Notes under the pieces: model-generated
The model's database searches: none
Told to the model about the DNA's origin: nothing
What the model saw: the letters and a program-made list of their open reading frames with translations, nothing else
Position numbers and translations under genes: made by a program
NCBI RefSeq assembly: GCF_009849585.1
Contig: NZ_VCRN01000007.1
Coordinates: 144,030 to 208,029 of the forward strand
DNA length: 64,000 nt
Direction of reading: 5' to 3'
From: Bacillus sp. ZZV12-4809
Lineage (GTDB): Bacteria > Bacillota > Bacilli > Bacillales > Cytobacillaceae
In this document: positions 33,034-40,654 of the stretch, one piece after another
Layout of the letters: each line of letters begins with the position of its first letter
Position numbering within the stretch: position 1 is the first letter of the stretch

Positions 33034-33843
33034 TCAGTATGCACCTGCATAAAATGGTTCACTTTGTTTTCTTAAAGACTCTTCACGAAATTTCTTCTTT
33101 TCAATATCAGTCATGGCTTTATATTCTTTTAAAAACTTCTCATAAGCAGGAATTACCTCATTTATATTACCTTCCATCTTAATTTGACCAAACTCTAACC
33201 ATACTGCTTTTTCACAAAATTCCTTCATTTGGCCTATGGAGTGACTGACAAAAAACATTGTCTTTCCTCTCTTTTTAAATTCATTCATTTTATCAAGACA
33301 TTTTTCCGCAAATGCTTTATCTCCAACAGATAATGCTTCGTCAATTATTAAAACGTCTGGATTTATATGGATAGAGATGGAAAATCCTAATCTTGATCTC
33401 ATTCCACTTGAATATGACTTAACTGGCTGGTCTATAAATTTTCCAATTTCAGAGAAGTCAATAATACTTGGTTCCATTTCTTTAATTTCCTTTTTACTAA
33501 ATCCTAACATTAAACATTTCAGTTCAATATTTTCTCTTCCAGTAAGCTGGTTATTTAAACCAGCAGAAACAGATATAAGAGCTGCTTGTCCTTTGATTTC
33601 CACTGTTCCCGAGGTTGGCGGAACGACACCAGAAATAATATTAGAGAGAGTAGATTTACCTGAACCGTTTACACCTACAAAGCCAACAATATCTCCCTTT
33701 TCAGCCTCGAAACTGACATCTCTTAAAGCATAGAAATCTTCACCGTAACTTTTAGGCAACAAGATATCTAATAACCTTTCAGATGTCTTTGTATATAATT
33801 TATACTTTTTTGTAACATTTTTAACAATGACTGATTTTTCCAA
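33034..33843 (-). CDS. tagH: Teichoic acid ABC exporter, ATP-binding subunit TagH
   Basis: TagH powers export of undecaprenyl-linked teichoic acid through TagG. The 269-aa ATPase has Walker A GVNGSGKST (about 57-65), signature SYSSGMRSRLGFS (about 143-155), Walker B DVLIIDEAL (about 163-171) and an H-loop His in FVSHS. The signature motif reads SSGM, as usual in TagH/Wzt-like ATPases. It lacks the long C-terminal extension of B. subtilis TagH (about 530 aa) and so resembles the short form found in staphylococci. It follows tagG by 14 nt. Confidence 0.95.
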   Translation of the reverse strand: MEKSVIVKNVTKKYKLYTKTSERLLDILLPKSYGEDFYALRDVSFEAEKGDIVGFVGVNGSGKSTLSNIISGVVPPTSGTVEIKGQAALISVSAGLNNQLTGRENIELKCLMLGFSKKEIKEMEPSIIDFSEIGKFIDQPVKSYSSGMRSRLGFSISIHINPDVLIIDEALSVGDKAFAEKCLDKMNEFKKRGKTMFFVSHSIGQMKEFCEKAVWLEFGQIKMEGNINEVIPAYEKFLKEYKAMTDIEKKKFREESLRKQSEPFYAGAY

Positions 33844-33857
33844 ACAAAATCACTCCA

Positions 33858-34664
33858 TTATATATAATCAACAAAATGTTTTCTGAATTTAACATGAACT
33901 ATTGACCCTATCCATAATAATGAAATGACAACAATCCAAAAATAAATAGTATATCCTACTTCTTCAGTAATGTACCAGCCTTGTCCTAGAAGGGACCAAC
34001 GATATCCTTCAACCAGATAATAAAGAGGATTAATTTTCATAATAACTTGCACCCAGCCCGGGAAATCTTCTCTAACCCATAAAATTGGGCTCAAGTATAT
34101 TAAAATCCGCATTACCGCTTGAACTATCATTTGTGTGTCTCGAACGATAGTAGAAAGGGTGGATGTAATAAGAGATAGACCTATTAAAAAAATAGTGGTT
34201 GCAATTAAAAAATACGGTAATTGAATGTAGTATATACTTATAGGATACCCAATAAATTGAAATATTATTGTAGTTATAACCAGCAATAACAAGTGAGGGT
34301 ATAGTTTTGAAAAAATGACATATGAAGGGATTACACTCATTGGAAAATTCATTTTAGAAATCATTTTTATTCTTGAATAGACCGATTTCGACCCCTGAAT
34401 AATAGATGGCTGCACAAAAAACCATACAATAATCCCCGCTAACATCCAATGAATAAATGGAATTTCTCCCACTTTTGCACCTTTCCTTATACCATAACCA
34501 AATACGAACCAGTATATTGCAATTTGAATTCCCGGGTTGATAATTTCCCATAACATTCCTAAATAATTATTTTTATTTGCACTCTTCAATTCATATAAGG
34601 AAAGCCTCCTTATCAAATAGAAGCTTTGTATTTGTTCTTTTATAACTGTGATCAAGGAGCCCAT
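33858..34664 (-). CDS. tagG: Teichoic acid ABC exporter, permease subunit TagG
   Basis: TagG (268 aa) is an ABC-2 type permease with six membrane helices. The N-terminal amphipathic segment (YLIRRLSLYELKSANKNNYL) is followed by WEIINPGIQIAIYWFVFGYG, and the last part holds INPLYYLVEGYRWSLLGQGW, the conserved ABC-2 motif. It precedes tagH in a two-gene unit driven by a good sigma-A promoter. With TagH it moves finished polymer to the outer face for LCP ligases. Confidence 0.95.
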   Translation of the reverse strand: MGSLITVIKEQIQSFYLIRRLSLYELKSANKNNYLGMLWEIINPGIQIAIYWFVFGYGIRKGAKVGEIPFIHWMLAGIIVWFFVQPSIIQGSKSVYSRIKMISKMNFPMSVIPSYVIFSKLYPHLLLLVITTIIFQFIGYPISIYYIQLPYFLIATTIFLIGLSLITSTLSTIVRDTQMIVQAVMRILIYLSPILWVREDFPGWVQVIMKINPLYYLVEGYRWSLLGQGWYITEEVGYTIYFWIVVISLLWIGSIVHVKFRKHFVDYI

Positions 34665-34722
34665 TATAAGTATTCCTTCCTAAAAAGCTTTTCTTCTAAA
34701 TCAAATTAAAAACCATAATGAT

Positions 34723-34751
34723 ATTATACGTATTAGGACTTAACGATACAA
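34723..34751 (-). promoter_or_regulatory. Sigma-A promoter of tagGH
   Basis: TTGTAT (34746-34751), 17 nt, and perfect TATAAT (34723-34728) on the minus strand lie about 60 nt upstream of tagG. Confidence 0.75.
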
Positions 34752-34897
34752 CCTTCAACAATATCCTGCTGCATTGATATATTTTATTTACTTAGTAAAG
34801 CTTTGTTCACAAGTTTTTTCACAAGTAAATTTATTTTACCACCGTTTTTATTACTTCCTCTATTTTGTAATTAAAGACTGGAAATTCCTTCTTTTTC

Positions 34898-36061
34898 TCA
34901 CTTAATTGATAATGCGCGAATCAATTTTTCGCTCGAATTCCCGTTTGAATATTGATTCCACTCATCTTTAAACCGCTTAATTTTTTCGTAATCAATTAAG
35001 TCCTGCTCGATAATCTCAATGATCTCTTCCGTACTGAAAGCTACTGGTCCTGGAACGAACTCAGCATAATCTTCCCAAAAACCTCTTTCACTCTTATATG
35101 CTTCCAAATCATAAGGGTAGAAGATCATTGGTTTTTCCAGCAAGGCATACTCAAATGGAATAGATGAATAATCTGTTATTAAATAATCTGAAACAAATAG
35201 TAAATCATTAATATTAGGATAAGCACTACAATCTATTACAAAGTCTGAGAAATCAGCGTCAAATTTCTTCAATTCTCCTATTGCAGGATGCAGCCTTAAT
35301 AAAAGTACGGTATCATCAGAAAACTTATCATAAAGCTTTTGCAAGTCTAACTCCAAGGAGAATAATTTTAATTCAGCTTCCCTATATGTTGGAGCGTACA
35401 ATATTTTTCTTTTATTTTTTAACATAGGAAAGCTGCGTAACATATTTTCCTTAATTTTCTCAGTTCTATTTTGATCAAAAAAGAGGTCAGTACGAGGAAT
35501 TCCTGTCCTCAGAATCTTATTTTTATTGGCATTAAACGCTTCAGAGAATATTTTGGCCATATTTTCTGAACCTACTACAATCTTGTGAAATTGGCTATAA
35601 ACCTTGTAAAAGCGAACAATTGCTTTTTCTGATCTAGAATTATTAGAAGGATCGTATATCCCAAATTGCTTTATAGCTCCTGCTGCATGCCAAAGCTGAA
35701 TACATTTAACTTCATCTTTAAACTTTATTGCAGATAGAAAACCATAATAATTATCTAGAAAGATAAACTTAGAAGTTGCTAGGTGATAAATTGATAAAAA
35801 CGTATCAATGAAATGATACGTTTCAAAATAGTGTTGCTTAATACCTCTTCCGACAGGTATGTCTATCCTGGAACCTTTGCTTTTCAAGAAAACAATATCA
35901 CCTGAATATTTTTGTTTTATAAGTTCTTCGTAAACAAACAGGCTATTATCTCCAAAAGACATCACAAAAGTTACCTTATTTTTCAAAGGGAAGAATTTGA
36001 ATAAATTGAAAACGGCCTTAAATAGAGCCAGGTAAATTGAAATTACCAACTCTCTAGCCAT
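34898..36061 (-). CDS. tagB: Teichoic acid glycerophosphate primase TagB
   Basis: TagB adds the first glycerol-3-phosphate from CDP-glycerol to the ManNAc-GlcNAc-PP-undecaprenyl linkage unit. The 387-aa protein has a hydrophobic N-terminus suited to peripheral membrane binding. The GT-B glycerophosphotransferase domain follows: QLWHAAGAIKQFG (about 122-134), which is TagB-like rather than the QTWHGT of TagF, then LRTGIPRTDLFF, YAPTYREAEL, LLRLHP, and LITDYSSIPFEYALL (about 295-309). Its start overlaps the tagD stop region by 8 nt, so tagD and tagB are coupled, as in the tag locus of B. subtilis. Confidence 0.9.
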   Translation of the reverse strand: MARELVISIYLALFKAVFNLFKFFPLKNKVTFVMSFGDNSLFVYEELIKQKYSGDIVFLKSKGSRIDIPVGRGIKQHYFETYHFIDTFLSIYHLATSKFIFLDNYYGFLSAIKFKDEVKCIQLWHAAGAIKQFGIYDPSNNSRSEKAIVRFYKVYSQFHKIVVGSENMAKIFSEAFNANKNKILRTGIPRTDLFFDQNRTEKIKENMLRSFPMLKNKRKILYAPTYREAELKLFSLELDLQKLYDKFSDDTVLLLRLHPAIGELKKFDADFSDFVIDCSAYPNINDLLFVSDYLITDYSSIPFEYALLEKPMIFYPYDLEAYKSERGFWEDYAEFVPGPVAFSTEEIIEIIEQDLIDYEKIKRFKDEWNQYSNGNSSEKLIRALSIK

Positions 36062-36452
36062 TGTTTACCTTTAACAAATCTTTTTTAATTTTTGTTGTAG
36101 AGATCCCAACCGTTCTTGGAAGATATATTACTTCACAATAATCCTTAAGGAAATCAAATTTCCCTTTCCAATCATCACCCATTACAAAAATATCTATATC
36201 ATTATTGATTACATCATTAATTTTTTGGTCCCAATTATTTTCTGGAATTACTTCGTCAACATAACGTATAGACTCCAGTATCATTTTTCTATTTTCATAA
36301 TCATGGTATGCTTTTTTACCTTTTATTGCGTTAAATTCATCAGTAGATATCGCGACAACAAGATAGTCCCCAAGCGACTTGGCACGTTTTAAAATATTTA
36401 TATGACCCCAATGGAGTAAGTCAAATGTTCCATAAGTAATTATTTTACGCAA
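36054..36452 (-). CDS. tagD: Glycerol-3-phosphate cytidylyltransferase TagD
   Basis: TagD makes CDP-glycerol, the donor for TagB and TagF, from CTP and glycerol-3-phosphate. The 132-aa protein has the nucleotidyltransferase HxGH motif (HWGH at about 14-17) and the C-terminal RTVGISTTKIKKDLL, where the RTxGISTT motif completes the active site. Length equals B. subtilis TagD (129 aa). TTG start at 36450-36452 behind a very strong GGAGGAGA. It overlaps tagB by 8 nt. Confidence 0.97.
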   Translation of the reverse strand: MRKIITYGTFDLLHWGHINILKRAKSLGDYLVVAISTDEFNAIKGKKAYHDYENRKMILESIRYVDEVIPENNWDQKINDVINNDIDIFVMGDDWKGKFDFLKDYCEVIYLPRTVGISTTKIKKDLLKVNNG

Positions 36453-36529
36453 AAAGATCTCCTCCTACATCTGGATGAATAACTTTTCTATATTCTCTGA
36501 AGACACATGTATAAAAACTTCATTACTAG

Positions 36530-36557
36530 ATTTTATCCCATAGACTTTACATAACAA
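36530..36557 (-). promoter_or_regulatory. Possible sigma-A promoter of tagD-tagB
   Basis: TTGTTA (36552-36557), 16 nt, and TAAAAT (36530-36535) on the minus strand, about 78 nt before tagD. The region is AT-rich, so chance matches are a concern. Confidence 0.45.
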
Positions 36558-36730
36558 TAACAATACATTAACAAATAATAAGGATTATAAAAATAAACTT
36601 AATTTTTGTAATAAAGATTAGTCATATAACCAATTGTAAAGCTTTTTAATTTTATATACAAGCAGGGGAAATAAAAGTTAAAAGTTGTATATAAAACCAT
36701 CTTGATTCATATAGGTTATATAACAAAATT
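36558..36730. other. AT-rich gap upstream of tagD
   Basis: Beyond the possible tagD promoter and the hairpin at its far end, I see no gene, repeat or further signal in this part of the 327-nt gap. Confidence 0.4.
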
Positions 36731-36780
36731 GAGGCGATGTATAGTTGTTTACTTTTTAATAAACTCTTTACATCAGCCTC
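36721..36780 (-). terminator. Probable terminator of the TagF-like gene
   Basis: The minus strand forms an 11-bp stem with one bulge (36769-36780 with 36731-36741) that begins at the stop codon, has a 27-nt AT-rich loop, and is followed by AATTTTGTTA. The loop is long and the U-tract weak. Confidence 0.5.
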
Positions 36781-37955
36781 TAACTATTCAGAAACACTTG
36801 TTCCACTACCCTTTTTGCGGCTTCCCCATCTTCCAGATAACAGAACTCTTGATAAAATTCATTATATTTTTGATGTGAGTCAATATTATTTGAGATATTC
36901 TTGATTTCCTCAATCACTTCATCCGTTGTTAGCACTATAGGTCCAGGTGCTTTTTCCTCCAAATTAAAATAAAACCCTCTTATTATTTCTCTATACTCTT
37001 CAATATCATAAACAAAGAAAATTATTGGTCGTTGAAGCTTTGCAAAGTCAAAAAAAACAGAAGAATAATCAGTTATAAGAATATCACTTATAAGATAAAG
37101 TTCCCTAATATCATCATGACTTGAAAAATTAAAAGCAAACCCTTTAAATGAATCCAACTGTAAGTCCTGGGCTATTAAATAATGCATGCGAAGCAAAATA
37201 ATGTAATCTTCCCCCAGTTCGTTTCTTAAACTTTCCAAATCCAATTGTATATCGAATTTATATTTTCCAGATTTATCATATTTGTTATCTCTCCATGTTG
37301 GTGCATAAAGAATGACTTTTTTATCAGTTGGCAAACTATGTTTCTTTTTAAACTCCTGAACAAAAGAAGTATTTGCCTCATCATTTAGAAAATCATTTCT
37401 TGGATAACCTGATTCGATAATTGTTTTATTAAATTGAAATGCTCTTCTGAAAATCTTAGAAGAATATTCATTAGGAGAAATCAAATAATCCCAGTTCCTC
37501 GATTCGGAGAGAAACTCCTGTTTATATTTATCGGTTGTCGTACCAGGCATTAATACTTCTTCCATATCAAAAGCAAGTTTCTTAAGAGGCGTACCATGCC
37601 AAGTCTGTAAGTAAATAGTTTTTGTGGGTTTTGGTATCCAAAGTGGCATACGGCTATTTGTAACCCAAAATTTAGCTCTTGCTAAAACGAAAAGCCATTT
37701 AACAGTAAACCTTTTTGCATAGGGTATACCCTTTTCAAGGAATCCACTTTCATATCGTGGGTCCACACTCCAAATCATGTTATACTCAGGATAATGTTTC
37801 TTTAGGTATTCATATATAGCCCTCGGGTTACAACTATATTGCTTACCTAAATAGCTTTCAAATACAATTAAATTTTGCTTTCTCGGAAGCATAGAAACCA
37901 ATTGAAATAACAACTTGTATGTCATTATAATTATTTTTTTTAGAAATGGTAGCAA
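36780..37955 (-). CDS. TagF-like CDP-glycerol glycerophosphotransferase
   Basis: A GT-B type polymerase that extends a poly(glycerol phosphate) or similar chain. Motifs in order are LIVFESYLGKQYSCNPRAIY, FWVTNSRMPLW, YLQTWHGTPLKKLAFDME, LYAPTWRDNKY, ILLRMHYLIA and ILITDYSSVFFDFAKL. The C-terminus ends in a short helix. The open frame extends to a GTG at 38027. That codon has no ribosome site and lies at the expected transcription start of the upstream promoter, so I prefer TTG at 37953-37955 (GGGAG 7 nt upstream), giving about 391 aa. It is very similar to the C-terminal half of the GT2 fusion at 30718-32832. TagF proper or a decorating enzyme are both possible. Confidence 0.88.
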   Translation of the reverse strand: MLPFLKKIIIMTYKLLFQLVSMLPRKQNLIVFESYLGKQYSCNPRAIYEYLKKHYPEYNMIWSVDPRYESGFLEKGIPYAKRFTVKWLFVLARAKFWVTNSRMPLWIPKPTKTIYLQTWHGTPLKKLAFDMEEVLMPGTTTDKYKQEFLSESRNWDYLISPNEYSSKIFRRAFQFNKTIIESGYPRNDFLNDEANTSFVQEFKKKHSLPTDKKVILYAPTWRDNKYDKSGKYKFDIQLDLESLRNELGEDYIILLRMHYLIAQDLQLDSFKGFAFNFSSHDDIRELYLISDILITDYSSVFFDFAKLQRPIIFFVYDIEEYREIIRGFYFNLEEKAPGPIVLTTDEVIEEIKNISNNIDSHQKYNEFYQEFCYLEDGEAAKRVVEQVFLNS

Positions 37956-38032
37956 AGGTCTTCTCCCACTCTCTCTAGAGTTGTTGATGAATGATTTATT
38001 TAATAAATGGATTTGTTGCAGGTCCACTTTAT

Positions 38033-38061
38033 AATATAATACAATTGCTGGCAGCCTACAA
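38033..38061 (-). promoter_or_regulatory. Probable promoter of the TagF-like gene
   Basis: TTGTAG, 17 nt and TATATT (38033-38038) on the minus strand. Transcription would begin near 38026, which argues against the GTG at 38025-38027 as start codon. Confidence 0.5.
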
Positions 38062-38153
38062 CTGAATGTAAATAAGGTAATGCTGCTACCTTCTATGAAA
38101 TTTACTATAGAGGACCAACCGTTTACAAAATACTATTACTGAGGGGTTTTTTT

Positions 38154-39494
38154 ATGAAATTTTCTATTATTATCCCTGTATATAATGCAGAAAAATACCT
38201 GGCAGAATCAATAGACAGCATAATACATCAAAGTAATGACTTTATTCAAAGTACTGAAATCATCTTAGTCGACGATGGTAGTACGGATCAATCAGGTGAG
38301 ATATGTAAAAGTTATTCAAAGCAGTTTCCTTTGAATGTCAAATATATTTACTGTGAGAATGCAGGTCCAGGAAACGCAAGAAATGTCGGATTAGATGCCG
38401 TATCAATGAATTCAAGATATATCGGATTTCTTGATGCAGATGATTACTTTTCAGAAAACACCTTGGAGAAAGTTGATGAATTTTTCAATAAATATCAGAG
38501 TACTCAACTTGCTGTAATACCACTCTTCCACTTCGAAAGAATTGATACACCACATCGTCTGAATTATCGTTTTGACAGAGGAAGTCGTGTTATTGACATT
38601 AATGAGGACTATACCGCGATTCATTTTCATATTGGCGGCTGCTTTTTTAGAGCAGAACATTTCACTTCGGGTGATAAGATAAGATTCCAAAGAGATATTC
38701 ATTTCTGGGAAGATGCTCTTCTTATAAATACATTTTTATTAAATCATAAGGAATACGGAGTTGTTTCAGGACCAAAGTATTATTATAGAAAACGCGCACA
38801 GGAAAATTCCCTTGTAAACAGTGCATGGTATCAAAAGTCAAGATATACAGATATGATTCGTCTTTGCTATTTACCACTAATTAATTTATCTAACAAGTTG
38901 TATGGTAATGTAATTCCTTATATACATTTTTTAATTATATACCATTTAAGGCTATATCTATTTCCTAAAAATAATGAAATCATATATAATGTATTGAGTG
39001 AACAGGAACAAGATGAATTTTTTAAGAAGTTCGTCCGCTTATTACAATATATTGATGATAAATATATAAAAGAGCAAGACATGCCCTTTTATTATAAAAA
39101 TTATTTATTAAACTTAAAGCAAAATGGGTGGCCATATAAAAATGTTCCAATAGATATAAAAAAATTAAAGGTAACACTTACTGACTTTAAATTTCGCGGA
39201 TCACATTGGCTGCTAGAAGGTCATCTTAAAAATAAAAATTACATGTTACAGCCAGAAGACCGAATTTTTATTAAGATAAGAAATAAAACGATTTACTTAC
39301 AAAAAGAAGAACTACCAGCAAAACACAGGAAAATTTGGGGCACTGTAGTGAGAGATTACCGACATGCTGGGTTTAAAACATATATTCCTATTTTTTATTA
39401 TAAATTTCAATTTGGCCTTCAAACAAAAGAAAACACGTATTACTTGAATAAAGTTAATTTATTTGGTTTATTCAAATTAAAGAACAAAGATTAA
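38154..39494 (+). CDS. GT2 family glycosyltransferase with C-terminal beta domain
   Basis: A 446-aa enzyme. The first about 230 residues are a GT-A family 2 domain (FSIIIPVYNAEKYLAESIDS, LVDDGSTDQS, GNARNVGLD, DADD as DxD near 91-94). The middle is helical. The last about 110 residues look like a beta-strand domain, similar in style to the linker of TarP/TarS-type teichoic acid glycosyltransferases. No membrane helix. It lacks the glycerophosphotransferase half of its two longer relatives in this window. Probably decorates a teichoic-acid-type chain with sugar. ATG start behind GAGGGG. It is followed by gtaB on the same strand. Confidence 0.9.
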   Translation: MKFSIIIPVYNAEKYLAESIDSIIHQSNDFIQSTEIILVDDGSTDQSGEICKSYSKQFPLNVKYIYCENAGPGNARNVGLDAVSMNSRYIGFLDADDYFSENTLEKVDEFFNKYQSTQLAVIPLFHFERIDTPHRLNYRFDRGSRVIDINEDYTAIHFHIGGCFFRAEHFTSGDKIRFQRDIHFWEDALLINTFLLNHKEYGVVSGPKYYYRKRAQENSLVNSAWYQKSRYTDMIRLCYLPLINLSNKLYGNVIPYIHFLIIYHLRLYLFPKNNEIIYNVLSEQEQDEFFKKFVRLLQYIDDKYIKEQDMPFYYKNYLLNLKQNGWPYKNVPIDIKKLKVTLTDFKFRGSHWLLEGHLKNKNYMLQPEDRIFIKIRNKTIYLQKEELPAKHRKIWGTVVRDYRHAGFKTYIPIFYYKFQFGLQTKENTYYLNKVNLFGLFKLKNKD

Positions 39495-39599
39495 TATGCA
39501 GTTAAAGCCCCTCAATTAATTAGGATAAGTTTTTTTCTTATGCAGGACATACTAACAATAAGATTTAATTTTTACGCAATTGAAAGAGGAGAGATAATA

Positions 39600-40481
39600 G
39601 TGAATACAATCCGAAAAGCAATCATTCCAGCTGCTGGGTTAGGTACAAGATTTTTACCTGCCACAAAGGCAATGCCTAAAGAAATGCTCCCAATAGTAGA
39701 TAAACCAACAATTCAATATATAGTTGAAGAAGCAGTCAAATCTGGGATTGAAGACATTATTATTGTTACTGGAAAAGGAAAGAGAGCAATAGAGGATCAT
39801 TTTGATCATGCATTTGAATTAGAAGAAAACCTATTAGCTAAAGCAAAATTTGATTTGCTTGAGAAAGTAAAAGAACCTTCAAAAGTAGACATTCATTATA
39901 TTCGTCAAAAGGAGCCTAAAGGGCTCGGGCACGCGGTATGGTGTGCAAGAAAATTTATCGGGAATGAACCTTTTGCTGTTTTATTAGGTGATGATATTGT
40001 TCAAGCAGATAAACCATGCTTAAAACAAATGATAGATATCTACAGTGAAACAAAAGCTTCGGTTATTGGCGTACAACAGGTACCAGAAAACGAAACAAAT
40101 CGATATGGTATTATTGACCCTCTAACAAACGAAGGGAAAATATTCCAGGTGAATAATTTTGTAGAAAAACCACCTCTAGGATCGGCACCTTCCAATTTAG
40201 CCATTATGGGTAGATATATATTAACCCCAGAGATTTTTGAGTTTCTTGAAGACCAGAAAGAGGGTGCTGGTGGTGAAATACAATTAACTGATGCCATTCA
40301 ACAGCTTAACAAAATCCAAAGAGTTTTTGCTTACAATTTTGATGGAAAAAGATATGATGTAGGCGAAAAATTAGGATTTATCCAAACCACCATTGAAATG
40401 GCATTACAAGATGAAGATTTGCGTACTCCTTTAACAGAGTTTATTAATAATCTCTTAGAAACTAAAATTAATACAAAGTAA
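39600..40481 (+). CDS. gtaB: UTP-glucose-1-phosphate uridylyltransferase GtaB (GalU)
   Basis: Makes UDP-glucose from UTP and glucose-1-phosphate for teichoic acid glucosylation, glycolipids and GalE. The 293-aa protein (B. subtilis GtaB 292) has the nucleotide-binding [25 protein letters not shown] ([11 protein letters not shown] at about 8-18), the [13 protein letters not shown] segment and LLGDDIV near residue 130. The frame extends upstream to 39540, but GTG at 39600 has AGAGGAG 8 nt upstream and gives the family N-terminus. Follows the GT2 gene by about 105 nt. Confidence 0.97.
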   Translation: MNTIRKAIIPAAGLGTRFLPATKAMPKEMLPIVDKPTIQYIVEEAVKSGIEDIIIVTGKGKRAIEDHFDHAFELEENLLAKAKFDLLEKVKEPSKVDIHYIRQKEPKGLGHAVWCARKFIGNEPFAVLLGDDIVQADKPCLKQMIDIYSETKASVIGVQQVPENETNRYGIIDPLTNEGKIFQVNNFVEKPPLGSAPSNLAIMGRYILTPEIFEFLEDQKEGAGGEIQLTDAIQQLNKIQRVFAYNFDGKRYDVGEKLGFIQTTIEMALQDEDLRTPLTEFINNLLETKINTK

Positions 40482-40484
40482 TAA

Positions 40485-40653
40485 AGAAAGGGGCTGGGAC
40501 AAAAGCATTTCGACCAAAGAAAAAAACGAACTATTATTCGAAATTCTGATTTAGAGTTTCGTAATAGTTCGTTTCTTTTATTTTTATTACTTTTTAAAAT
40601 AGAAATCATTCGGCTTTAACAACGGACAATTTAGTTCTGTCCCAGCCTCTTCT
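40485..40653. repeat. Nested inverted-repeat element with GGCTGGGAC ends (bidirectional terminator)
   Basis: Outer arms at 40490-40501 and 40638-40649 are a near-perfect inverted repeat (GGCTGGGACA and its complement). An inner hairpin with one bulge lies at about 40523-40575, followed by CTTTTATTTTT. The unit fills the gap between convergent gtaB and the glucosaminidase gene. A GAGGCTGGGAC-type intergenic sequence is common in Firmicutes genomes as far as I remember. I know of no coding content in it. Confidence 0.8.
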
Positions 40654-40654
40654 T

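Noticed and set aside
36780..38027. GTG at 38027 as start of the TagF-like gene
   Set aside because: No ribosome site and it coincides with the predicted transcription start, so the TTG at 37955 is preferred. This is not certain.
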